A stretch of DNA of 64,000 nucleotides from Sinomicrobium kalidii (GCF_021183825.1 NZ_CP089211.1:1302001-1366000), one strand, 5' to 3'; positions 15,711 through 24,408 are shown, numbered from the stretch's first letter. Program-made: numbers and translations. Notes: generated from the sequence alone by a model not told the origin.

Positions 15711-16289
15711 TTAATCGTGCAGTCCTTTCCCGTTGAGGATATGCTGTGTGTATTTTTCAATCCTTGAGGTCCGGGTCCTGGATTGTTTGGCTCCTGAAAA
15801 ATACAGGAGATAGCCTCTTTGCCGCCCGGGGGTCAATGCCTTAAAAGCGGTTTCCAGGGCCGGGGCCTCGTCAAATTTGTGTTGCAGTTCTTCGGGAATT
15901 GTGTATTCCTTTGTCTTTTTATAATCTACTTTCAGTCCGGCCTTTTCCACTTCTATGGCTTCGTAAATATAGTTTTTTATGGTGGATTCCATAGCAATGA
16001 TTTCCTGCACCCCGGCAAACCTGATCTGCCGCGCCGACTGTACATTTTCTGTTTGCTGAATGAGAATACCGTCCGTATCCTTTAACAGGGCTCCTTTGTG
16101 AAACAGTAAAGCACAGTATTCTTTAAAACCGTGTATTAAAACAATGTTGTTTTTCTGAAAAGTATAACAGGGATGCCCCCACTTCAGATCTTCGGAAAGC
16201 CCACAGTCAAGAACGATCATTCTCAATTTCTCATATGCGGCCTTCCACCTGGTGTCTTTATCAAAAAACCAGTCTACTTTGGGATTCAT
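15711..16289 (-). CDS. YdeI/OmpD-associated family protein (DUF1801-type)
   Basis: The 192-residue protein begins with a DUF1801-like region (WKAAYEKLRMIVLDCGLSED, KWGHPCYTF). It ends with the YdeI signature helix ALTPGRQRGYLLYFSGAKQS followed by TRTSRIEKYTQHILNGKG. Family members are small cytoplasmic proteins of unclear biochemical role. It is the last gene of the ArsR-led operon, 3 bp after the preceding DUF1801 gene. Confidence 0.88.
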   Translation of the reverse strand: MNPKVDWFFDKDTRWKAAYEKLRMIVLDCGLSEDLKWGHPCYTFQKNNIVLIHGFKEYCALLFHKGALLKDTDGILIQQTENVQSARQIRFAGVQEIIAMESTIKNYIYEAIEVEKAGLKVDYKKTKEYTIPEELQHKFDEAPALETAFKALTPGRQRGYLLYFSGAKQSRTRTSRIEKYTQHILNGKGLHD

Positions 16290-16292
16290 AGT

Positions 16293-16664
16293 TTATTTTG
16301 TGTTTGTTTTGACTTCATTGATTTTTGCCTGTGCTTTCAGGAGTTTCTTTATGATATTGCCGGGAACTTCCTGGTCAAATTTGATCTGTATGGTCTTTTT
16401 GCCGGTTTTATATCCTTTTTCTTTAAGTATTTCGCGGTCTTCATCATGAAGTACATCCACACCGAAACTCACGTGATGCCGGGCTACGTCAAAGCCGGCG
16501 AGAATACCGTGGTATTTGTAGATGGGCACGTTCCAGCTTATGCCTTCTTCTGCTTCGGGAACGGTTGATTTTATGATTTGTCGGAGTTCTTCCATTATTG
16601 AGCGGGCTTCCCCGCCCGAATTGGCGATGTAGGCATCGACAGTTTTTGGTTTAGGCGTTTCCAT
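16293..16664 (-). CDS. DUF1801 domain-containing protein
   Basis: The 123-residue protein has the DUF1801 features VDAYIANSGGEARSIMEELR, GISWNVPIYKYHG and SFGVDVL. The fold is that of YdhG-like proteins sometimes called iron chaperones; I do not claim that role here. It is tightly packed in the operon (1 bp after the DoxX gene and 3 bp before the YdeI gene). Confidence 0.85.
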   Translation of the reverse strand: METPKPKTVDAYIANSGGEARSIMEELRQIIKSTVPEAEEGISWNVPIYKYHGILAGFDVARHHVSFGVDVLHDEDREILKEKGYKTGKKTIQIKFDQEVPGNIIKKLLKAQAKINEVKTNTK

Positions 16665-16665
16665 A

Positions 16666-17064
16666 TTATTTATTTAAAGGTGTAACCCCGGTTATTTTCC
16701 TGCTTTCGGGCCTGAAATACCACGATACTACGGTTAAGATAATCAATAATACCGGACCGAAAAAATCTACGGCACTTCCTCCGCCGAACCCATGTGAAAC
16801 GATAGCTCCGGACATGGCAAAGAAAAAGCCTGCATAGGCCCATTCTTTCAGCAGGGGCCATCTGGGGACAAGTACGGCCACTACACCCAGGATTTTCCAG
16901 ACACCCAGTATGGTCAGGAGATAGACGGGATATCCTAATTGCGTAATAACTTCTACTTCTTCCTCCATTTTACTTAGTTGTACAATTCCGGTAGAGAGCA
17001 TTCCCAATGCAAGCCATATAGTGGCAATCCAATAGATGATCCTGTTTCTTTTTGTTGTTTTCAT
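16666..17064 (-). CDS. DoxX family membrane protein
   Basis: The 132-residue protein has four hydrophobic helices (about 10-27, 46-63, 73-90, 95-115). The motifs GYPVYLLTILGVWKILGVVA and LLKEWAYAGFFFAMSGAIVSH are typical of DoxX-like proteins. Function is uncertain. It overlaps the SRPBCC gene by 4 bp (ATGA), which implies translational coupling. Confidence 0.88.
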   Translation of the reverse strand: MKTTKRNRIIYWIATIWLALGMLSTGIVQLSKMEEEVEVITQLGYPVYLLTILGVWKILGVVAVLVPRWPLLKEWAYAGFFFAMSGAIVSHGFGGGSAVDFFGPVLLIILTVVSWYFRPESRKITGVTPLNK

Positions 17065-17534
17065 AACTGTTGTTTTAATTGATTAACCACTTCCTGTAAC
17101 CGGTTATGGGCCATATGAATACCTTGTGCAAAGGGCATTTGCAGCAATTGATTCCTGTATGCGACCGACCTGAACACGATATGCATACTGAGTTTGCTGG
17201 TGTGGTTGGTGAGTTTTTCAAATTCAAGGAACTCAAGCTGTACGGGAAACGGTGAATTTTCCATTTCAAACGTCCGTGTGATCTTCCGGTTCGGAACAAA
17301 CTCGTGGATGGTTCCGTTAAATCCGTGTTTGTTTCCCCGCGGATCGGTGGTTTCAAACCGGTAACTGCCGTGTGCTTTATTTTCGAGTTTCAGTACTTTG
17401 GTTCCCATCCACTGCTCTACGATCTCAGGTTCTATATAAGCCTTGAAAAGCAGTTCCAGCGGCAGATCGAACTCTCTTGTTATCAATAGTTCCTGTTTGC
17501 CGTCTTCGGCATCAACGTTTGTTTTTTGTTGCAT
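17061..17534 (-). CDS. SRPBCC (AHSA1-like) domain protein
   Basis: The 157-residue protein has ITREFDLPLELLFKAYIEPE at the N-terminus, then WMGTKV, GSYRFETTDPRGNKHGFNGT and a C-terminal long helix. This is the START-like helix-grip fold of AHSA1 proteins, which bind hydrophobic ligands. An ArsR regulator directly upstream (1 bp gap) is a common partner arrangement. Confidence 0.88.
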   Translation of the reverse strand: MQQKTNVDAEDGKQELLITREFDLPLELLFKAYIEPEIVEQWMGTKVLKLENKAHGSYRFETTDPRGNKHGFNGTIHEFVPNRKITRTFEMENSPFPVQLEFLEFEKLTNHTSKLSMHIVFRSVAYRNQLLQMPFAQGIHMAHNRLQEVVNQLKQQL

Positions 17535-17535
17535 A

Positions 17536-17865
17536 TTATTTTGTTTGTTTTGATTGGTATTCTTTCATTATGGTTTCCAACTTATTAAATCTGTCGTCCC
17601 AGAATTGCCGGAAGGGTTCGATAAAGTCGGCTATCTCTTTTATCTTTTCGGGATTTAAGTGATAGTATACCTCCCTGCCCTTTTGTTCTTGTGCAAGCAA
17701 CTCACACTCGGTGAGTATTTGTAAATGTTTTGAAACCGTAGGCCTTGCCGTGTCAAAGTTCGAGGCTATCGCACCTGCGGTCATGGATTGTGAAGCCAGC
17801 AGCAGCAGTATGGCCCTTCGTGTAGGATCAGCTATGGCCTGAAATACATCTCGTCTCAAATTCAT
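17536..17865 (-). CDS. ArsR/SmtB family transcriptional regulator
   Basis: The 109-residue winged-helix protein has [20 protein letters not shown] and the recognition helix region [19 protein letters not shown]. No metal-binding ELCVCD-type motif is present, so it probably senses a non-metal signal. It is the first gene of a five-gene operon (ArsR, SRPBCC, DoxX, DUF1801, YdeI) and likely represses it through two palindromes beginning 4 bp upstream. Confidence 0.92.
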   Translation of the reverse strand: MNLRRDVFQAIADPTRRAILLLLASQSMTAGAIASNFDTARPTVSKHLQILTECELLAQEQKGREVYYHLNPEKIKEIADFIEPFRQFWDDRFNKLETIMKEYQSKQTK

Positions 17866-17868
17866 TAT

Positions 17869-17910
17869 GTAGTTATTTGACTACGAATATAAATGTAGCT
17901 ATTTAACTAC
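17869..17910. promoter_or_regulatory. Tandem ArsR operators GTAGTTATTTGACTAC and GTAGCTATTTAACTAC
   Basis: Two 16-bp inverted repeats lie at 17869-17884 and 17895-17910, 26 bp apart, immediately before the ArsR start codon. A looser ATAACTACCGTCTAACTA stretch follows at about 17944. Spacing of about 2.5 helical turns suits two dimers on a short promoter. Confidence 0.7.
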
Positions 17911-18001
17911 GCAAATTTTTTGGCGGTTTTTTAAGAAAAGTAAATAACTACCGTCTAACTATGAGTGTTTTACAGGGATAAAGGTTTTATTGAAAGAAGT
18001 G

Positions 18002-18024
18002 TAACAAGTCGGGAGACTTGCGAC
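18002..18024. repeat. TAACAAGTCGGGAGACTTGCGAC palindrome, copy 5
   Basis: Same 6-bp stem family as at 4241, 4959, 7486 and 9530. It is the only copy outside the 4-10 kb region. Confidence 0.6.
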
Positions 18025-18042
18025 GGATAGCAGGATACATTA

Positions 18043-19065
18043 TTATGTATTCCGGGACAAAGCCTTATTTATTTTATCCTCAAACTTATACTTATCGTCG
18101 ACATACAATGCCAGTACTTTAAATGGTCTTTTTATTCCGTAAAGTCCGACCAGGGTACTTTCCTTGTTTAAACGGATAATTACATTGTGACTTTCCATAG
18201 CTCCCAAAACGGATAGTTTCCGGCATTCATTATTCTTTTCAATATCTTTAGATGATATTTCTACCGAATCAATTTCTTTAAGGCTTACGACTGCCTCGTT
18301 CATAATACCGTACCTGAGATACAGCCGGCCATTTTCAACGGATATCGGTCTTTTGTACATTGACCTTAAAAATCCGAAAATCTGGATTGCGGAATACAGG
18401 CTTAAAAAAGTCAGCACCCAGGCTACCGTGTTACTCCATTTAGTTAATAACAGGTGAAAGACCGCTGTTTCTATTCCGATCATAAAGATCGTCACCCCGA
18501 GTAAGGCCACGGTACCACTTTCTTTATGGTATGAAAACTCATTTTCTTTTAACTGTATTTTTTTCCAATGTAAAAAGCCGTAGTAAAAGACCGCTATTTC
18601 AGTAACAACCGGCATTACAACTTTTCCGGGGAGCATTTTATAGCAGACTTCTTTTAATGTTGTAAAAAAATCGAAAGACTGCGTTCGGGTCAACTTATAT
18701 TGCCTGACAACTCCTGATACCTTGTAGATCACAAAAGACAGTACCGATAATTCTATAACGGGAATTGCCCATTTTTTAAAGAGGTCCAGGTATTGCTGGT
18801 TTTCGGAAGGCAGGATATTAGTACCAATTATTAAACCCAGAATTAAGACCGGAATAACTGTTGTTTTCGGAATTCCTGTTTTTCTTATCAGGAAAAAGTA
18901 TAGTAAAGGGACCGTTAATAACAAATCTGCTGTTATTCCTATTGCCAGGTTATCCGGATTTAACCTGAATACTGGCGATCTGGCGATCATGATAATGAAC
19001 CCGAAGGTTATGGCCAATATTCCGAATATAATTAACGGGCTTCGAAAATTTATAATCCTGTTCAT
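18043..19065 (-). CDS. Polytopic membrane protein with C-terminal soluble domain, function unknown
   Basis: The 340-residue protein has about seven to eight hydrophobic helices (near 10-28, 42-60, 68-84, 98-116, 150-168, 188-210, 215-235). A C-terminal roughly 90-residue beta-rich domain follows (GRLYLRYGIMNEAVVSLKEI, VIIRLNKESTLVGLYG) that resembles bacterial PH-like modules. I do not recognise the family. Confidence 0.65.
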   Translation of the reverse strand: MNRIINFRSPLIIFGILAITFGFIIMIARSPVFRLNPDNLAIGITADLLLTVPLLYFFLIRKTGIPKTTVIPVLILGLIIGTNILPSENQQYLDLFKKWAIPVIELSVLSFVIYKVSGVVRQYKLTRTQSFDFFTTLKEVCYKMLPGKVVMPVVTEIAVFYYGFLHWKKIQLKENEFSYHKESGTVALLGVTIFMIGIETAVFHLLLTKWSNTVAWVLTFLSLYSAIQIFGFLRSMYKRPISVENGRLYLRYGIMNEAVVSLKEIDSVEISSKDIEKNNECRKLSVLGAMESHNVIIRLNKESTLVGLYGIKRPFKVLALYVDDKYKFEDKINKALSRNT

Positions 19066-19206
19066 TTCACCTGTTTTTCATTCTGAAAAGTTTCCCCTTA
19101 ACAATTTACCACCAATTTATTAATTTTCAAACATGGGAAAGAAGATCAAAAGGACACATTCATTTAAAACAAACAACCAGTGCATGACGACATTGTGGTA
19201 CGTTTT

Positions 19207-19599
19207 TTACTTTTTTCGGGAATACAATAATATTACACCATTACTGGCTCTCGAACCGTAAATTGCCGAGGCTGTTTTATCCTTTATGACCTTTATGCTG
19301 TCTATATCCTTTGCATCATATTTCTTCAATGCATCCGGTTTTATCGGCGAACCGTTTAATATTATAAGTGGCGAAGTGTCCGAAGTAAGGGACATACAAG
19401 GCCCTATTCCGTTACGCACAGGTTTCACTGTGGTGGTATCCTGTTTTTGATCTTGAACATCGTTCCCGTCAGACGCTAAGGTATAGTTCAATTCTTCCTG
19501 CATCATACGCCTGACTTTTGTATAGGCATCGGAAGGCTCCTGGGAGAAGGTCTTAAAACTTATAACACACAAAAAGATAAGAAAGCTGATCTTTTTCAT
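19207..19599 (-). CDS. Small exported protein with an isolated TonB-receptor plug-like segment
   Basis: The 130-residue protein has a signal peptide ending near FKTFSQ. The C-terminal half reads PLIILNGSPIK, then DIDSIKVIKDKTASAIYGSR and NGVILLYSRK. That is the strand order of the plug domain of SusC-type receptors (VDG...I..I.VLKDASA.AIYGSRA.NGVI). No barrel follows, so the plug-like fold stands alone. Function unknown; see findings. Confidence 0.75.
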   Translation of the reverse strand: MKKISFLIFLCVISFKTFSQEPSDAYTKVRRMMQEELNYTLASDGNDVQDQKQDTTTVKPVRNGIGPCMSLTSDTSPLIILNGSPIKPDALKKYDAKDIDSIKVIKDKTASAIYGSRASNGVILLYSRKK

Positions 19600-19621
19600 A
19601 GGTTTTGTTTCCGGATTTCAA

Positions 19622-19984
19622 TTATTGGTCGATCGCTAATTCCCGTCTTAATTTTTTAGATAATTTGGTAACAGCTATGTTGTAGGAAACATCCAAAAAC
19701 TCCCGAAGGGTACTATCCGGAATTGATCCGTCTATCTCTACCCTGCTCCAGTGCTTTTTACTGAAATAGGAAGGCTCTTTTACCGAAGCATACCGTACTC
19801 TCAATGCATCGACCGTTTCCGGGTCGCACCTCACACTAAAACTCGCAAACGTATTGATATTGGTTGCGGCAAACATTTTCCCTACTACCTTGAATACCAG
19901 TGTATCGGGTAGATTAGGAAAGGGTATGCCCTCGGTTACTCCTCTTTTTTTCAGGCAGTAATCCCGGTATTCCTCAATATTCAT
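19622..19984 (-). CDS. MmcQ/YjbR family DNA-binding-type protein
   Basis: About 120 residues with MNIEEYRDYCLKKRGVTEGI and FPNLPDTLVFKVVGKMFA. The YSFKKHW-like core appears as SYFSKKHWSRVEID. This matches the small CyaY-like MmcQ/YjbR family, a double-wing fold with proposed DNA binding. The start at 19984 fits better than MQCT four codons earlier. Confidence 0.88.
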   Translation of the reverse strand: MNIEEYRDYCLKKRGVTEGIPFPNLPDTLVFKVVGKMFAATNINTFASFSVRCDPETVDALRVRYASVKEPSYFSKKHWSRVEIDGSIPDSTLREFLDVSYNIAVTKLSKKLRRELAIDQ

Positions 19985-20067
19985 AGTGCATTGCATTTTA
20001 TTTGAGCGACTTCACCGCCCTTGTTTCTTTACGATATTTTTACGCCCCGGTAATGATCGTACCGAAC

Positions 20068-20733
20068 TTAAATCACCGAAACGCCGTTCAAGTCAGTAGT
20101 AAGCACTTCGCTCATATAGTCGAAATAAGGGCGTATGGTCCGGAATGACTGATCTGCTTTTTCCAGGAAATCCTTGCTGAGCACTTCCTTGTCCGTAAAG
20201 TTTTTGGTGAACATATATTGCTTTTTCCTGATCAGGTCAATGGCCGGGTGGTCTTTACTGAATCCTTTTGGTGCCGTTTTGACCTCCTCTCCTTTCACCT
20301 CGCCCCAAACGGATTGAAAAGTTTTGTCGTTAATGATCTCCCTCATTTCGGTATCGTCCATTTCAAATTCCTTGCGTATGCGGAGCAGATCATCCTTTTC
20401 GGGCTGCCAGAATCCTGTTGCTATAAATGAATTGCCCGGTTCCACATGCAGGTAATACCCGCCCCTGTACTCGGGTTTCTGCCTGCGGAAGCTTATCCCG
20501 AAATGGGTTTTGTACGGTTGCTTGTTGGCCGAAAAGCGCACATCGCGGTATATCCTGAAAAGTTTTACCTTGTCTACGGCATCGTGCGTTTTCATCATCC
20601 CGAAAAGGGTGTTCCCGGCATCTTTTGCTTCGGCCTCGGCCTCTTTGAAGCGCTTTTTGTTTTCGTTGAACCAGTCACGGTCGTTATTGGTTTTAAGTTC
20701 TTTTAAAAAGGAAAGCGTTGCATTGGAAATCAT
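20068..20733 (-). CDS. DUF2461 family protein
   Basis: About 221 residues from MISNATLSFLKELKTNNDRD. The family signature is visible as WFNENKKRFKEAEAEA, IYRDVRFSANKQPYKTHFGI, GGYYLHVEPGNSFIATGFW and a C-terminal PYFDYMSEVL. It is a conserved cytoplasmic family without a known reaction. A longer reading from 20859 would add an unrelated hydrophobic N-terminus, and a TAAATTTG -7 box at 20754-20761 supports the shorter start. Confidence 0.9.
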   Translation of the reverse strand: MISNATLSFLKELKTNNDRDWFNENKKRFKEAEAEAKDAGNTLFGMMKTHDAVDKVKLFRIYRDVRFSANKQPYKTHFGISFRRQKPEYRGGYYLHVEPGNSFIATGFWQPEKDDLLRIRKEFEMDDTEMREIINDKTFQSVWGEVKGEEVKTAPKGFSKDHPAIDLIRKKQYMFTKNFTDKEVLSKDFLEKADQSFRTIRPYFDYMSEVLTTDLNGVSVI

Positions 20734-20753
20734 AACAGCAGATTTTGGTTGAT

Positions 20754-20761
20754 CAAATTTA
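20754..20761 (-). promoter_or_regulatory. -7 box TAAATTTG of the DUF2461 gene
   Basis: A perfect TAnnTTTG on the minus strand, placing the transcript start about 15 nt before the chosen ATG. No clear TTG -33 box is seen. Confidence 0.4.
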
Positions 20762-20934
20762 GTGATAAAAAATAATAATGAGCCGGAGAGACAAACATGG
20801 GGTCTGAACAATACGGAGTACAACACATTCCGGAAGCTTACAACAGTTTCATATTGCAAATGTTGAACTATAACGGTCCGCTTATAATAATGCTGTCTGT
20901 CGCTACCCGTTTAGTATGCAGGATCGTTACCATA

Positions 20935-21240
20935 CTATTTTGATTTTTTGTCCGGCTTGAATGATAATCCCCGTTCGGCCAAAGATCTTTTGAATACCGG
21001 TAAAGAAGCCTTTCCGATTCCGTGAATGCCAAGTATTTCTTTTTCGGTATAGGTTGAAAGCTTTTCTATGGTGTCAATGCCGTAGTAGAGTAACGCATTT
21101 CTCGCCGGACTGCTCAACAAAGCCAGAAACCCTTTGGCAGGACCCTTCTCTGCTTCACAAACCGGGCAAGTGGGACAATCGCTGCTTTTATAAAATTTAT
21201 GCCCTTTTTCGCAAGTCCTTAAAGTTTTTGGTGCGGTCAT
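20935..21240 (-). CDS. RNA polymerase alpha CTD-like helix-hairpin-helix protein with zinc ribbon
   Basis: About 101 residues from MTAPKTL. The N-terminal half carries TCEKGHKFYKSSDCPTCPVC, a Cys-rich zinc-ribbon-like segment. The C-terminal half (ALLYYGIDTIEKLSTYTEKE, ILGIHGIGKASLPVFKRSL) is the tandem HhH fold of the alpha subunit C-terminal domain. It probably binds DNA or RNA; its role is not established. Confidence 0.8.
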   Translation of the reverse strand: MTAPKTLRTCEKGHKFYKSSDCPTCPVCEAEKGPAKGFLALLSSPARNALLYYGIDTIEKLSTYTEKEILGIHGIGKASLPVFKRSLAERGLSFKPDKKSK

Positions 21241-21336
21241 ATTGTTTCTTTCTGTTTGCAACTCTCAATGGCTTAATTTACCGATATTTTACTTATTCTT
21301 CAAACACATTAATTACATTATTCTGAACAAGGTATT

Positions 21337-21792
21337 TCAGATCATTCTGTTTTTCTGCTTCCTGAACATTGCTCTTATCAGGTTGAAGGGATAAACAAAC
21401 TGGGTAAAAAATATGACAAGTACAGTTATAAATAATACGGCATCAAGTTTTTGATTGTATTTCATATCCGCAAGGTTAAACTCCGAAAGATTATTGCGGT
21501 AAAGCATTGATATCCCCCAGAGAAGTGCACTTCCCCCGAAAACGGATACGAGGTGCGCCAGGGTAAGCCACCGGGTCAGTTTCCCGTTCGCTTTTTGCAC
21601 GATCAGATATCCCAGACCGATCATTCCGAAAAGCAGTGCAATTATAACGGACAGGTATTCATAACCAATAACATAATAGGTGGCGTGGATATTCACATCC
21701 AGTGTTTTATGGCCATTTACAAAGCCGAACAGCATTATAAAAGGTATGGAGAACCAGAAAATGAGGTGTGGTTTGTTCAGGAGCCTGGTCAT
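21337..21792 (-). CDS. Small four-helix membrane protein related to heme-copper oxidase subunit I fragments
   Basis: The 151-residue protein has four hydrophobic helices (about 9-26, 44-64, 77-96, 117-138). The motif LDVNIHATYYVIGYEYLSV resembles the D.H.HDTYYVV segment of cytochrome oxidase subunit I. It is far too short for a catalytic subunit. I infer a stand-alone membrane protein of unknown role. Confidence 0.6.
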   Translation of the reverse strand: MTRLLNKPHLIFWFSIPFIMLFGFVNGHKTLDVNIHATYYVIGYEYLSVIIALLFGMIGLGYLIVQKANGKLTRWLTLAHLVSVFGGSALLWGISMLYRNNLSEFNLADMKYNQKLDAVLFITVLVIFFTQFVYPFNLIRAMFRKQKNRMI

Positions 21793-21932
21793 TTTTATGA
21801 AAATATTTTGACGGTCAATTCATTATTTACCCGGAGCAGGGATAAAGATAATTATTTCTGTTTGTTTACAACCAATTAACGCAACCTTTCGCCTTGTTAT
21901 GTATCTGTATAACAGACCAAAACATCAAGACC

Positions 21933-22394
21933 ATGAGACTTCGGGAACTATTTTTCTTACTGATGGGCATTGTACTTTTATCCTGTTCCAATGATGATGA
22001 TAGCAATCCTGTGGTTGACAATCCGCTTCTGAACCATCCCTATCCGCAGGAGTGGAAATTGTTTAAAATGAAGGGGAATACAGAGGATTCCGAAACCACA
22101 GGAGAAAAAATGGAATGGCAGGAAACCTATATCCTGAATCCGGATAGTACCTTTACCAAAACCAGGGTCACCGAAAACGAGACCCTGACAGGTAACGGGA
22201 CTTTTATGATCACGGAAAACGAACACGGAACGGTACTTCTCCTTACTTTTGAAAATGAAAACAATCCGGTTATAGGAACGTGTTACGGGGATAACAAAGA
22301 ACGCCTTACCCAAAACGCAGCCGAGGGAATTCTGGTCAGTTCCTGGGAAAATTGTGATGGCCCCGGACTTTTTTATGAAATGGCAGGCGAATAA
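21933..22394 (+). CDS. Small acidic lipoprotein
   Basis: From MRLRELFFLLMGIVLLSC (153 residues) the lipobox Cys is followed by SNDDDSN, a typical Bacteroidota acidic tether. The mature part (EWKLFKMKGNTEDSETTGE, GNGTFMITENEHGTVLLLTF) resembles the small beta-barrel lipocalin-like lipoproteins common in the phylum. Function unknown. A longer form from 21894 would mask the signal peptide. Confidence 0.7.
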   Translation: MRLRELFFLLMGIVLLSCSNDDDSNPVVDNPLLNHPYPQEWKLFKMKGNTEDSETTGEKMEWQETYILNPDSTFTKTRVTENETLTGNGTFMITENEHGTVLLLTFENENNPVIGTCYGDNKERLTQNAAEGILVSSWENCDGPGLFYEMAGE

Positions 22395-22427
22395 AAAATT
22401 ATTATCCGTATCACATACCTGAAAGAT

Positions 22428-22895
22428 CTATTTCAGTCTTACATATTTTTCAATATTGATATGATCTACGCCCAGCGTTTCTACCTTTTCAACACCTTTG
22501 GTCACTAAAGTATCGTCATTTATTCGATATTCCAGTTCAAAACTATTGTTTTCCCACTCCCGGTAATTGCAATATTCCAGGTATTCGGTATATGTATTTC
22601 CTTTTACGGAATAAGTGCCTCCGCCTGATACAAAAACGGCACTGCTGTCCTTCCCCTGGTTCAGGTCATGCCGCAAAAAGGCAAAGTGGGTATCGTTAAT
22701 GATCTTGATCATCTCCTGATCTTTGGTATAGTCGGTAAAAACAGTGTCTTTGTCTTTTATGGTTGTCCCGGATAGCAGTTTCCAGGTTCCCTTTATGGTC
22801 GGATCACCGTTTTCAGGTCCTTTACGCTGTTCTCCGGTTGTACAGGAATTTAGCAGAACTGCAATTCCCGCAATAAATACATGTAATGTGCTCAT
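22428..22895 (-). CDS. Lipocalin-like lipoprotein
   Basis: From MSTLHVFIAGIAVLLNSC (155 residues) with Cys about 18. The segment IKGTWKLLSGTTIKDKDTVF, then IKIINDTHFAFLRHDLNQG, recalls DUF4488-like/lipocalin-like domains. The last strands run to EKYVRLK. It follows a cation-efflux gene by 54 bp and may share its transcript. The ligand is unknown. Confidence 0.75.
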   Translation of the reverse strand: MSTLHVFIAGIAVLLNSCTTGEQRKGPENGDPTIKGTWKLLSGTTIKDKDTVFTDYTKDQEMIKIINDTHFAFLRHDLNQGKDSSAVFVSGGGTYSVKGNTYTEYLEYCNYREWENNSFELEYRINDDTLVTKGVEKVETLGVDHINIEKYVRLK

Positions 22896-22949
22896 ATTCC
22901 GGTTTTGATTTGTGTTTTTTTTGATAGTAATACGGTACACGCTGTTCAC

Positions 22950-23744
22950 TTACCTGCCCAGTTTTAATATTCTGAAAGCCCCCTGAACAACCAAAAGGAA
23001 AACAATCGTTCCGATAATCAGGTCGGGTTTATTGGAGTCCAGCCAATGCACCAGAAGCCCGGCTGTGATTACTCCGAGATTAATAATTACATCGTTCGAG
23101 GTAAAAATCATGCTCGCTTTCATATGGGCTTCTTCCTTGCTCTTCGACTTTTGTAACAGATAAAGGCAAATACCGTTTGCTATCAGGGCAAAGACCGAAA
23201 CCAGGATCATGGTTGAAAAATCAGGCATTTTCTCCGCGCCGAAAAAACGCCTCAAAACTTCTGCAAAGCCGATTATGGCAAGAGCGATCTGAAAATATCC
23301 CGCAAGCCTGGCGATCTGTTTTTTACGCGTAAACGTACCTCCTACTGCAAATAAACTTATTCCGTAAACAAAGGCATCGGCCAGCATATCCAGACTGTCC
23401 GCCACAAGTCCCATAGACCTGGACAACAATCCCGTACTCATTTCAATAAGGAAAAAAGCAAAATTTATGATAAGTACGGACCAGAGTAGTTTTCTCTGAT
23501 CCGAACTTTCCGAGAATGTCGTCTGGTCCGTCGCTTCCGTAATCAGTTTCCGTCCGCCCAATTTCAGTTCGGTAATCGACCTTTCTATCTGTTCGATCTG
23601 CCCCTCGTGAAAAACCGTTAATTTCCGGCCGGGGATATCAAAACTGAGGTTTTTGATCCCGGAAATATCGTTCAGCTTCATCCGGATAAGGTTTTCTTCG
23701 GAAGGACAATCCATTTTCGTAATTTCAAATATTGTCTTTTCCAT
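22950..23744 (-). CDS. Cation diffusion facilitator-type transporter with N-terminal HMA-like domain
   Basis: The 264-residue protein has an N-terminal heavy-metal-associated-like domain (EITKMDCPSEENLIRMKL, SFDIPGRKLTVFHEG) with a single Cys. Six membrane helices follow. The membrane part has the CDF metal-site motif ADSLDMLADAFVYG (about 117-130) and a second helix with SNDVIINLGV, so divalent-cation export is likely. It lacks the long C-terminal cytoplasmic domain of many CDF proteins. LysE lies 34 bp upstream on the same strand. Confidence 0.82.
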   Translation of the reverse strand: MEKTIFEITKMDCPSEENLIRMKLNDISGIKNLSFDIPGRKLTVFHEGQIEQIERSITELKLGGRKLITEATDQTTFSESSDQRKLLWSVLIINFAFFLIEMSTGLLSRSMGLVADSLDMLADAFVYGISLFAVGGTFTRKKQIARLAGYFQIALAIIGFAEVLRRFFGAEKMPDFSTMILVSVFALIANGICLYLLQKSKSKEEAHMKASMIFTSNDVIINLGVITAGLLVHWLDSNKPDLIIGTIVFLLVVQGAFRILKLGR

Positions 23745-23778
23745 CTTTTTTCACTGTTAATGACACCAAAATACCGGA

Positions 23779-24408
23779 TTATTTTTTACCGAATGCTATT
23801 TTTAACCCCATGGCAATAAAAACAGCACCGGAGAATTTATTCAGCCAGTGATCTATTTTCGGATGTTCCGTAAACTTTTTGGAAAACGTCCCCGCAAAAA
23901 ATGTGAGTATCAGCAGCCAGGCTGTGCCCATCAGGGCAAAAGTAATACCCAGTAAGATAAACGGCAGCGGGTTCTGAAGCTGGGCCGGATCGATAAACTG
24001 CGGGAAGAATGCAATAAAAAAGAGGGCTACTTTCGGATTTAAAATATTGGTTACAAGTCCGGAGAAATAGTTTTGTCCGCTTGTCTTCCGGTGGGGTTCC
24101 GTACTTCGAGTGGCAACTGTGCCTTTCCTCGTAATCAGTTTCGCGATTCCGAGATAAATCAAATAGGCGGCTCCCACGTACTTGACAAGCATGAACAACA
24201 CGGCAGATTTTGCCACAATAACGGAAAGTCCCAGGGCGGCAAAAACGGTATGGGCCAGAATTCCGGAGTTGATCCCCAGGGTAGAGTATATCCCGGCCTT
24301 TTTTCCCTGACTTATGGATTTGTTTAAAACAAACACCGTATCTATACCGGGGGTGATGATAAAAAATACTGCCGTGACCACAAAGGTCAGAAAGTTTTCT
24401 ATTCCCAT
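23779..24408 (-). CDS. LysE family translocator
   Basis: The 209-residue inner-membrane protein has the LysE/RhtB signature FFIITPGIDTVFVLNKSISQ at about 15-34. The second half-signature NPKVALFFIAFFPQFID lies at about 123-139, in about six helices. Such proteins export amino acids or related metabolites. The specific substrate is unknown. Confidence 0.92.
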   Translation of the reverse strand: MGIENFLTFVVTAVFFIITPGIDTVFVLNKSISQGKKAGIYSTLGINSGILAHTVFAALGLSVIVAKSAVLFMLVKYVGAAYLIYLGIAKLITRKGTVATRSTEPHRKTSGQNYFSGLVTNILNPKVALFFIAFFPQFIDPAQLQNPLPFILLGITFALMGTAWLLILTFFAGTFSKKFTEHPKIDHWLNKFSGAVFIAMGLKIAFGKK

